Assembly: GCA_937998045.1 (NCBI GenBank) | Contig: CALKVG010000277.1 | Location: 1 to 23,144 of the forward strand | Source of the DNA: an uncultured Myxococcales bacterium | Lineage (GTDB): Bacteria; Myxococcota_A; Polyangia; Polyangiales; Polyangiaceae | DNA length: 23,144 nt | Direction of reading: 5' to 3' | Shown here: in pieces, positions 15,005-21,688 of the stretch | Position numbering within the stretch: the stretch's first letter is position 1 | Layout: each line of letters opens with the position of its first letter | Program-made: the position numbers and the translations under genes | The notes under the pieces: generated by a model | Database searches by the model: none | What the model saw: only the letters and a program-made list of their open reading frames with translations | Told to the model about the DNA's origin: nothing

Positions 15005-16087
15005 ATGCGCCACTTAACGTTGCCGGGGCCTACGACCGTTGCAGCGAGCTTGTTGCTCATGGTCGCCACAGGCTCGGGGTGCTCGGGCACGGCCGGCAGT
15101 CCCGTCAGCGGCAGCGGCGACGACGCGGGCAGCACGAGCAGTGGCGGTAGCTCGAGCAGCGGCGCAAGCACGAGCAGCGGCGCAAGCACGAGCAGCGGCA
15201 GCGGCGCCGGTGGATTTGGCAGCAGCAGCGGCAACGGCAGCACGGGGAGCACCAGCAGCACCAGCAGCGGTAGTCCGAGCAGCGGCGGCTCCAACGGCGG
15301 CTCCAGCGGCGGCAGCGCGAGCAGCAGCGGCACGACGAGCGGCAGCACGGGGAGCACCACCAGCAGCAGCGGTGGAAGCAGCGGCGCGGGGGATATGCCG
15401 GACGCCTCGGGACCGCCGAGCATTTGCGATGGAAGCGGTTCGCGCGCGCTCACGAGCGCCGAGAGCTTCATCGACGATTTCGAGGAGTGCTCGATATCGC
15501 CGGGATGGTCGTCCTTCAACGACGTCATGCCCACGCACGACGTGTTCAGGATCCAACAGGCGCCGGGGGGCGCTGCCGCCACGGCGCACTGCGGACACTA
15601 CGCCGGGACCGGAGCCGTGGTCACGAGCGCCGGCGGCTTTGGCGTCGGGACGGTGTACAACGTGGCGATAGACCCAGCCGCCAAGATCTATTGCATCGAC
15701 GTCTCGCAGTTCGACGGCGTCTCGTTCTGGGCCAAGGCCGCGGTTGCCGGTAGCAAAGTCTCGCTCAACTTCGTGGTGCCCGCGACGAACGCGCAGTCTA
15801 CCGACGCAATGGGACGCCCGAACGGAGGCGACTGCGTGACGAATTGCTACAACCACCCGCGGACGACGATCACCCTCACCGCGGACTGGGCTCCGTATTC
15901 GGTCAAGTTCACGGACGCTGCCGGCGGCAGCGCTCCCGTCGGGAACCGGATCCAGGAGCTCGCGTGGCTCAGCCCGGATTCGGACTGGGACTTCTCGCTC
16001 GACGAGATTTCGTTCTACAAGGGCACCCCGGCCGCCGGCGCCGTGGGTCCGGGCCCGAAAGCCTGCTCAGGCGACGGCGGCCCCTGA
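15005..16087 (+). CDS. lipoprotein with long Ser/Gly linker and beta-sandwich domain
   Basis: 360 residues. The N-terminus (RHLTLPGPTTVAASLLLMVATGSGC) is a lipoprotein-like signal with Cys26, although the residues before the Cys are a loose lipobox. Residues 27-130 are almost only Ser, Gly and Thr. The C-terminal domain (about 140-345) has the rhythm of a galactose-binding or carbohydrate-binding jelly roll: FIDDFEE, then FDGVSFWAKAAV, VSLNFVVPATN, ITLTADWAPYSVKFTD, and a closing DSDWDFSLDEISFYKG. Such modules often accompany extracellular glycan-active enzymes, but no catalytic domain is present here. Binding to polysaccharide is an inference. GAGGAG lies nine bases before the ATG. It converges with the SDR gene over 19 bases. 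Confidence 0.82.
   Translation: MRHLTLPGPTTVAASLLLMVATGSGCSGTAGSPVSGSGDDAGSTSSGGSSSSGASTSSGASTSSGSGAGGFGSSSGNGSTGSTSSTSSGSPSSGGSNGGSSGGSASSSGTTSGSTGSTTSSSGGSSGAGDMPDASGPPSICDGSGSRALTSAESFIDDFEECSISPGWSSFNDVMPTHDVFRIQQAPGGAAATAHCGHYAGTGAVVTSAGGFGVGTVYNVAIDPAAKIYCIDVSQFDGVSFWAKAAVAGSKVSLNFVVPATNAQSTDAMGRPNGGDCVTNCYNHPRTTITLTADWAPYSVKFTDAAGGSAPVGNRIQELAWLSPDSDWDFSLDEISFYKGTPAAGAVGPGPKACSGDGGP
15083..15394 (+). repeat. low-complexity Ser/Gly codon tract
   Basis: About 310 bases built mainly from AGC, GGC and ACG codons, encoding the 104-residue linker of the lipoprotein. Short direct repeats occur inside it, for example GGCGCAAGCACGAGCAGC twice near 15160-15195. It is a protein linker and not a structured DNA repeat array. 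Confidence 0.8.
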
Positions 16088-16106
16088 CCGCCCATCCGCG
16101 TGAAGG

Positions 16107-17123
16107 TCAGCGAACGGGCTGTTCGTTGTTGCGCTTCGCCGCGGCGTCGCCCAGCGCCGTGAGCCAGCGCGGCAGCCGCGGCGAGCGCGCCTCGTAGCCG
16201 CGCGACAAGGTCGGGTCCCCGCCTCGTGGCAACAGACGGTTCACCACGCGCATCGCCCGAACGACGAGGCCTGGGGCGATCCCCTGCGCGATGCGCGCCA
16301 GCTTCGCGGCCGCGGTGATCGTGACCACGGTCTCGCCGCGTTCGATGGCGCGCACGATCCGGCGCGCCGCGCGCTCGGCATTCGTGGAGAGCAGCGGAAT
16401 CGCGTCGCAAACCGCGAACCATCCGTATTCGGCGGCGCGGTTTCCTTTGAAGAGCGCGTTGTCGGGCGAGCCGGTGCGCATGAGGCCAGGGCACACGGTG
16501 GTGACCAGGATCCCGTCCTTCGCGAGCTCGGCGCTGAGGCCGAGCGAGAGGCCGGTGAGCGCGAATTTGCTGACGACGTACGGGAGCAGATGCGGGGGCG
16601 CGACGATCCCGCCGATGGAGGCCACGTTGACGATGCGCCCTCCGCCCGCGGCGCGCATTGGCCCGTGGAGCACCTGCCCGAGGTGGAGTGGTCCCCAGAA
16701 ATGGGTCGCCATCGCGCGCTCGAAGTCGGAGAAGCGCATCGCCTCGAACGGTCCGACCTCGATGTCGCCGGCATTGTTGACGAGCACGTCGACGCCTCCG
16801 AAGAGGTCGAGCACGGCGTCGGCAACCTCGCGCATCCGGCCGGGGTCGGTCACGTCACCGTGCATAACGAGAACGTCGTTCGCTCCCCGCGCCATGAGGT
16901 CGGCGCGAGCACGGCCCAGCTCCGCCCCATCGCGCGCGATCAGCACGATCCGCGTCCCTCGACGCGCGAGCTCGCGCGCGAGCACGAGCCCCAGGCCGCG
17001 CGAACCTCCTGTCACCATCACGACCTTGTTCGCGAGGTCGAAGCGACGCTTGCGTCGGCTGAGTCCCACAGCGCACAACGCAGCCACACCTCCGAGCGCG
17101 ACCGTCCAGCGCGAAAGCCGCAT
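16107..17123 (-). CDS. short-chain dehydrogenase/reductase with N-terminal membrane anchor
   Basis: 338 residues. An N-terminal hydrophobic helix (WTVALGGVAALCAVGL, 6-21) followed by RRKRR suggests anchoring to the inner membrane with the enzyme on the cytoplasmic side. The Rossmann motif TGGSRGLG (38-45), NNAG (116-119) and the triad Ser169, Tyr182 and Lys186 (YVVSK) define a classical SDR. Asp64-type binding of NAD(P) cannot be settled; Arg64 in LIARD suggests NADP(H). The C-terminal extension (about 255-338) is longer than in minimal SDRs. The substrate is unknown. ATG 17123 is chosen although no good Shine-Dalgarno is present; the frame is open further upstream into the OsmC gene region but shows no conserved motif there. 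Confidence 0.88.
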   Translation of the reverse strand: MRLSRWTVALGGVAALCAVGLSRRKRRFDLANKVVMVTGGSRGLGLVLARELARRGTRIVLIARDGAELGRARADLMARGANDVLVMHGDVTDPGRMREVADAVLDLFGGVDVLVNNAGDIEVGPFEAMRFSDFERAMATHFWGPLHLGQVLHGPMRAAGGGRIVNVASIGGIVAPPHLLPYVVSKFALTGLSLGLSAELAKDGILVTTVCPGLMRTGSPDNALFKGNRAAEYGWFAVCDAIPLLSTNAERAARRIVRAIERGETVVTITAAAKLARIAQGIAPGLVVRAMRVVNRLLPRGGDPTLSRGYEARSPRLPRWLTALGDAAAKRNNEQPVR

Positions 17124-17215
17124 CTGTGGTCTTGCAAGGCATCCTCTGCGCCAGGTCACGCGTTTCCGGGCCAGCGCTGCAGCGGGAACGCGACCACATC
17201 CCGCGAACCTCGACC

Positions 17216-17686
17216 TCACGCCACGGTGCTCGGCTCGCAGCGGACCGGGAAATTCACGGAGCGAGCGATGAAGCAGAGCGCGTGCGCGCGATGATGAATC
17301 GCATCGAGCGAGCCATCGCGCGCCCCATCGGTAACCGTGACGCGCGGCCGGAGGACGACCTCCGAGAACCGACCCCCGCCGTCGCTCTCCTCGAGCATCG
17401 TGCCCGAGGCGTCGTCTTCGTAGGCGGTCACGACGATCCCGGCGTCGGCGCACAGATGCAGAAACCAGAGCATGTGGCAGGCAGAGAGCGAGGCGACGAG
17501 CAGCTCCTCGGGGTTGCAACGCCCCTTGTCGCCGTGAAACGCGGCGTCGGAGGAGCCGTGGACGCTCTCCTTTCCCTCGAAGCGGAGCTCGTGATCGCGG
17601 GAATACGCCCGGCGGGCGCTCGTCCCGGATCCCAGGTTGCCCGTCCAGACGACTCGCGCGTCGTATGCGTGGATCTTCTCCGCCAT
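17216..17686 (-). CDS. OsmC family peroxiredoxin-like protein
   Basis: 156 residues, the OsmC/YhfA family. Both redox cysteines are present: Cys70 in NPEELLVASLSACHM and Cys138 in AHALCFIARSVNFPV, which is the usual C-terminal block. OsmC proteins reduce organic hydroperoxides in the cytoplasm. Cys57 just before NPEE is an extra cysteine at a position that is usually Thr or Ala. The start is ATG 17686, with GAGGAG about ten bases upstream; a longer frame to 17821 adds unconserved residues. The SDR gene lies 92 bases downstream on the same strand, so they may form an operon. Confidence 0.92.
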   Translation of the reverse strand: MAEKIHAYDARVVWTGNLGSGTSARRAYSRDHELRFEGKESVHGSSDAAFHGDKGRCNPEELLVASLSACHMLWFLHLCADAGIVVTAYEDDASGTMLEESDGGGRFSEVVLRPRVTVTDGARDGSLDAIHHRAHALCFIARSVNFPVRCEPSTVA

Positions 17687-17944
17687 GAGACCGCATCTCC
17701 TCGCTTGTGTGTGAGAGTCTCGCATACGACCGACGGCTGCGACGGGTTTCCGGGGCCCTCGAGCGGACGGTCCCGTCTGTGCCACGATGGGCCGTCCCCG
17801 GCGCCGAATGCATGTGCGCATCGGCGTAGAAGGCGCGGTCGGTCGAGAAAGCGCACGTTAATGGGCGCCGCAGCCGTGGCCCACTGGATGCACTGCGACC
17901 GCGCCCGAGGGGCCTCGCTCGACGTCCCTCACTTTGGAGGCGTC
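17687..17944. other. divergent intergenic region between OsmC and DUF2330 genes
   Basis: 258 bases between genes read outwards. Only the two ribosome-binding sites are clear (GAGGAG for OsmC; GGAGG at 17936-17940 for DUF2330). A nine-base palindrome GAGAGTCTC lies near 17710-17718, on the OsmC side. I see no convincing promoter pair and no terminator. Confidence 0.45.
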
Positions 17945-19462
17945 ATGAAACGAGCTGCTCTGGGGATGGCGATAGGGGTCGCGGTCGTCTCGTTGGGGTT
18001 CATCAACGAGCGGAAAGCAGCGGCCTGCGGCGGGTGCTTCCGGCCACCGACGGCTACCTACTCGGACGTCACCGACGAGCGCATGCTCCTCTCGGTGTCG
18101 CCAGTGCAGACGACGCTTTACGACCAGATCCAGTACGTGGGAAACCCGCAGTCGTTCGCGTGGGTTCTGCCCATTCACGGGACGGTCGACGTCGGGCTCA
18201 GCGCGGACGTGCTCTTCGACGCGGTCGACACGCTCACGCAGACGCAGATTCAGGCGCCGCCGCTCAACTGCCCGGTACCGTCCGCATGCCAGGGCCAGAC
18301 TTTCAACGGCGGAGCCTCCGCTGCCGCGCTAGACGCCGCCGCCGGGGTGCCGGGCGTGATGGTCATCAAGGCGCAGAATGTCGGTCCCTACGCGACGGTA
18401 CAGCTGTCCACGAACGGGGACCCGGCGCCGCTCAACTCATGGCTGGCGCAGAACGGCTTCGACATCCCCGCGGACGTCGTACCGACGCTCGATGCGTACG
18501 TCGCCGAGGGCTTCAACTTCCTGGCCCTGAAGCTGCTGCCGGACCAGGGGGTGCAGTCGATGCGCCCGGTTCGAGTGACCTCCAGCGGCGCGTCGCTCTC
18601 GCTGCCGCTGCGCATGGCCGCCATCGGGACCGGCGCGACCGTGGGGATCACCATCTGGGTCGTCGGCGATGGGCGCTACGAGCCGCAGAACTTCCCCTTT
18701 TTCCACATCGAAGACTCGCAGCTCGTATGGGACTGGAACACCGCGTCCAGCAACTACACGACGCTACGCCAGCAGAACGAGCAGGCGCTCGGAGGCAAAG
18801 GCTGGGAGATCGAGAGCTCGATCGCGCTCGGGGAAGACCTCGTGTCGAACGTCATCCTGAACGGGGGCTCTTATTACGCCTACGGAGGTGGTTATCCGGG
18901 GCCTGCGACGGCGGACGCGGGCGCAGACTACTTGCCCACGACAGACGCCGATGGATCGGTCGCCGAGACGGCGGACCAGGTGCGCGCGGACGATCTCAAG
19001 ACGCTCTTCGCGGGAATGGCCGGGCCGTCGGTGCGCTTCACGCGGATTCGCAGCGACATCTCTCACGCCGCGATGACGACCGACTTCGTGCTCCAGGCCT
19101 CGCAGGACCAATCCGAGTTGACGAACATCCGGCAGGCCACGCAGAGCATCAACGAGCAGTGCCCCATCTACGGCAGCAACTGCTCGATCATCGGGAACGG
19201 AACCCCCGCGCAGGCCGCAGCGAGCGGCCCAACCCCGGGCGGCGGCGCAGGCCTCTTCGGTAATGGCCCGGGCACGGGGGGGAACGGCATGTTTGGAGGC
19301 GGGGGTGTCACCTCCGCCGGCAGCAGCGGAAACAGCACGAGCGCGAGCGGGTGCAGCACGACGGCGATCGACTCGCGCGGGTGGCCCATTGGCCTCGCCG
19401 CGGTCGCTGGGATGGTGGGCGTCGCGCTGCTGCGGGTGCGGCGCGTGCGCCGGAAGCGATAG
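17945..19462 (+). CDS. DUF2330 domain exported protein with C-terminal sorting tail
   Basis: 505 residues. The signal peptide MKRAALGMAIGVAVVSLGF is followed by ACGGCFRPP, the typical DUF2330 N-terminus. Then come DERMLLSVSPVQTTLYDQI and SFAWVLPIHGTVDVGLSAD, and later LPLRMAAIGTG. DUF2330 has no known biochemical role; its members are exported. The C-terminal 80 residues are Gly/Asn/Ser-rich, then SGCSTTA, a hydrophobic segment (IGLAAVAGMVGVALL) and RVRRVRRKR. This resembles a MYXO-CTERM sorting tail with a single Cys. The start is ATG 17945, with GGAGG four bases upstream; the frame is open far upstream, but only this start gives a signal peptide. Confidence 0.88.
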   Translation: MKRAALGMAIGVAVVSLGFINERKAAACGGCFRPPTATYSDVTDERMLLSVSPVQTTLYDQIQYVGNPQSFAWVLPIHGTVDVGLSADVLFDAVDTLTQTQIQAPPLNCPVPSACQGQTFNGGASAAALDAAAGVPGVMVIKAQNVGPYATVQLSTNGDPAPLNSWLAQNGFDIPADVVPTLDAYVAEGFNFLALKLLPDQGVQSMRPVRVTSSGASLSLPLRMAAIGTGATVGITIWVVGDGRYEPQNFPFFHIEDSQLVWDWNTASSNYTTLRQQNEQALGGKGWEIESSIALGEDLVSNVILNGGSYYAYGGGYPGPATADAGADYLPTTDADGSVAETADQVRADDLKTLFAGMAGPSVRFTRIRSDISHAAMTTDFVLQASQDQSELTNIRQATQSINEQCPIYGSNCSIIGNGTPAQAAASGPTPGGGAGLFGNGPGTGGNGMFGGGGVTSAGSSGNSTSASGCSTTAIDSRGWPIGLAAVAGMVGVALLRVRRVRRKR

Positions 19463-19580
19463 CGCCGGGAATCGGGGACCGGCTTCGTGTCCGCTGAACG
19501 TCGACCGAAGCCTCGGGGGAGGTCCTGAACGCAGCGCGTCGGGGGCGAGGCGCGCTCGTCAGGATCGTGGCAGTCGCGTT

Positions 19581-19594
19581 CAGCGCGAGCGCTG
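19581..19594. promoter_or_regulatory. 14-bp dyad upstream of the Cys-rich lipoprotein gene
   Basis: CAGCGC and GCGCTG are separated by GA, giving a near-perfect palindrome 72 bases before the ATG at 19667. A second, imperfect hairpin with two G-U pairs lies at 19615-19638. They may be an operator and a leader structure; no known factor site is recognised. Confidence 0.3.
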
Positions 19595-19666
19595 CTAACT
19601 ATCGAAAAATGCCCAGCGCGTGCGTTGGTACGTGCGCTGCGGTGCAGTCTCGCCGGAGAGTGCACC

Positions 19667-20893
19667 ATGCGAATGAGAAGGTCCCTCTTAGCGCCCGCTT
19701 TCTTGCTGGTCGCATTGCCGGTGGCGAGTTGCGTCACGACGCCGTCGGGAACGGGAACCAGCCAATCGGCCCAGGGATGCGCCGAGTTTCAAGACGGGCA
19801 GGCCTTCGACGGCAACGTCGCGATCGACGCGCATGCTCGCGCATTCGTCCAGGCTTCCGCGGATCTCGGCGTCGTCGCGTCGTCGCTCAAGGGCGCGGTG
19901 AAGACGGCATGCCTCGGCATTGCCGGAGACCTCGGCGCACCGGACAGCTGGACCGCGCTCGGCGACTCGGACGACGCCATCAGCAACACCGGCGGCACCG
20001 GTGCTTGCGACGCGGCACGGGCCCGCATCGTCGCGATCATGAACGCGAACCCGAACGCGAATTTCGCGCTCGCCATCTCGCGCGGCGAATGCCATACCGA
20101 CTTCGACGCCGAGGCGCAGTGCGAAGCCGGCTGCAACTCCCAGACGAAGTGCAACCCGGGCACGGTCGAGACGCGCTGCGACCCCGCACAGCTCAGCGTG
20201 ATGTGCCAGGGGAACTGTTCCGCGCAGGCGACTTGCGAGGGGACCGCGACGGTGGCGGCCAACTGCGAAGGCCAATGCGAGGCCGAGTGTACGGGCCATT
20301 GCTCGGGGACCTGCATCGACGAGAACGGACGGAAGACGGACGACGACCCGAACTGCCACGGCAAGTGCAAGGATCACTGCAGCGGCACGTGCAACGGGCG
20401 TTGCACGATCGACGCGTCCGCCGGCGTTCAGTGCGGCGCGAACGTCTGGTGCAAGGGCGGATGCAGCGCGAGCTACACGCAGCCGCGGTGCGAGACCGAC
20501 TGCACGCCGCCGATGTGCACCATCGACGAGTCGTGCTTCGAGAACTGTCGCGCAAGCGTCGCGGCGAAGGCCGTGTGCGACCCGCCGAGCGTGCAGCTCT
20601 TCGCCGACGCGACCGCGGGGGGCGACGTCGCCAAGATCGTCGTGACCATCAACAAGAACTTGCCGCCGCTCATTCAAGCCGCGGAGGCTCAAGGGCAGAT
20701 CGTCGTCGACGAGGTGCAGAACCTGGGGGCGTCTGCGAAGGCGGTCGTCGACGCGTCGGGGAGCCTCGACCTGAAGTCGGCCGCGTGCGTCGCGGCGGCG
20801 GCGGAATCGCTGGCGAAGACAACGGCCACGCTGCAGGTCTCGACGCAGGCAGGGGCGGGCGTCGCGAGCGATTGCTCGTCGCATGCCTTGTGA
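19667..20893 (+). CDS. very Cys-rich lipoprotein
   Basis: 408 residues. The signal ends in PVASC with Cys22, a good lipobox (V-A-S-C). Residues 40-150 look helical with three spaced cysteines. Residues 152-304 hold 26 cysteines in 153 residues, many in C-x3-C steps, such as CEGQCEAECTGHCSGTC and CHGKCKDHCSGTC. The last 100 residues are again helical (VAKIVVTINKNLPPLIQAAE) with two cysteines. I do not recognise a named domain; disulfide-linked surface stalk or metal binding are both possible. ATG 19667 has GGAGAG seven bases upstream. The barrel gene starts about 16 bases after the stop, so the two are almost surely co-transcribed. Confidence 0.8.
   Translation: MRMRRSLLAPAFLLVALPVASCVTTPSGTGTSQSAQGCAEFQDGQAFDGNVAIDAHARAFVQASADLGVVASSLKGAVKTACLGIAGDLGAPDSWTALGDSDDAISNTGGTGACDAARARIVAIMNANPNANFALAISRGECHTDFDAEAQCEAGCNSQTKCNPGTVETRCDPAQLSVMCQGNCSAQATCEGTATVAANCEGQCEAECTGHCSGTCIDENGRKTDDDPNCHGKCKDHCSGTCNGRCTIDASAGVQCGANVWCKGGCSASYTQPRCETDCTPPMCTIDESCFENCRASVAAKAVCDPPSVQLFADATAGGDVAKIVVTINKNLPPLIQAAEAQGQIVVDEVQNLGASAKAVVDASGSLDLKSAACVAAAAESLAKTTATLQVSTQAGAGVASDCSSHAL
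20120..20578 (+). repeat. C-x3-C repeat region of the lipoprotein
   Basis: The bases encode residues 152-304 of the Cys-rich lipoprotein. Two sub-blocks, ECTGHCSGTC and HCSGTCNGRC, repeat the CSGTC core about 36 residues apart, each with flanking C-x3-C steps. This points to internal duplication. Confidence 0.65.
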
Positions 20894-20909
20894 CCGAGGA
20901 GCAACCGTG

Positions 20910-21665
20910 GTGAGAACGGTGGTGAGACGAGTCTTCATCGCCGCGGCTTCGCTGGGCGCGTCGGCTCCGACGGTCTGCGCGGTCGCCGCTCCGGCGGCGA
21001 CGGGGGCGCAGGCCGCGGCCCGCGTCGAGGAGCCCACGGCGTGGGGAGGCCCGACCACGCAGCACCTGTGGATAGACGCGCAGGCCGGAGTGGAGTCGGT
21101 CCAGCTCAACACGTTCACCGCCGACTTCGAAAGCGTGAGCGTGGGTCTGTTGCCGACCTCGGGTGTGGGCCCGACGGCGAACGTGGGCGCCGGCGTGCGC
21201 CTGTCGTTTTTCACGCTCGGGCTGCGCGGTCACGTCGCGTCCTTCCAGAACGACTCTCCGACGCAGACCGTCGGCGCGTGGCAGATCTGGACGCTGGACG
21301 CCGAGGCCGGTCTGCGCGTCCCGCTCAATCGCCTGGAGCCTCACGTCTCGATTGCCGCTGGGTATGCGTCGTTCGGCGGCTTCGAAGACGCCGTGCGCGG
21401 CCTATCCTCAGGCCTGGACGTGCACGGCGTGGATGCCCGTCTCGACGGCGGCGTCGACTACTGGGTGACCCACGAGATCTCACTCGGCGCAGACGCCAGC
21501 GGCGGCCTGCTCTTCGTGGCGCGCCCCGGAGTCTCGGCGCGTGACCTGGCGATGCCCAAGCAGATCGGCACACTCGACGACGCCGAGGCGCGCGTCCTCG
21601 AGGCGAACGGTTCGAGCGTCGGATGGACGTTCGCGCTCACCGGCGACGTCGGCGTCCACTTTTGA
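20910..21665 (+). CDS. outer-membrane beta-barrel-like protein
   Basis: 251 residues. The N-terminus (VRTVVRRVFIAAASLGASAP) is a signal peptide. The mature part alternates polar and hydrophobic residues in strand-like stretches (WIDAQAGVESVQLNTF, ANVGAGVRLSFFTLGLRGHVASF, LDAEAGLRVPL, HVSIAAGYASF). It ends in TFALTGDVGVHF with a C-terminal Phe, the usual outer-membrane insertion signal. About eight to ten strands are likely. No pore or enzyme motif is recognised. GTG at 20910 (or 20907) fits the GAGGAG at 20896-20901; an ATG at 20883 would overlap the lipoprotein gene by 11 bases and lacks a site. The close spacing links it to the Cys-rich lipoprotein. It converges with the TPR gene over 23 bases. 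Confidence 0.78.
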   Translation: MRTVVRRVFIAAASLGASAPTVCAVAAPAATGAQAAARVEEPTAWGGPTTQHLWIDAQAGVESVQLNTFTADFESVSVGLLPTSGVGPTANVGAGVRLSFFTLGLRGHVASFQNDSPTQTVGAWQIWTLDAEAGLRVPLNRLEPHVSIAAGYASFGGFEDAVRGLSSGLDVHGVDARLDGGVDYWVTHEISLGADASGGLLFVARPGVSARDLAMPKQIGTLDDAEARVLEANGSSVGWTFALTGDVGVHF

Positions 21666-21688
21666 CGGCGGCAACCGACCCCCAGTCG

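Noticed and set aside
15083..15394. Repeat array that might be taken for CRISPR
   Set aside because: It lacks constant repeat and spacer lengths and encodes a continuous Ser/Gly linker inside a lipoprotein.
17124..17813. N-terminal extension of the SDR frame across the OsmC gene
   Set aside because: The OsmC protein is complete in another frame of the same strand, and the extension shows only Arg-rich sequence before the SDR fold begins.
19688..21214. 508-codon open frame antisense to the Cys-rich lipoprotein and the barrel
   Set aside because: Composition is Ala/Arg/Val-rich low complexity, with no recognisable domain. The plus strand has signal peptides, ribosome-binding sites and tight gene spacing.
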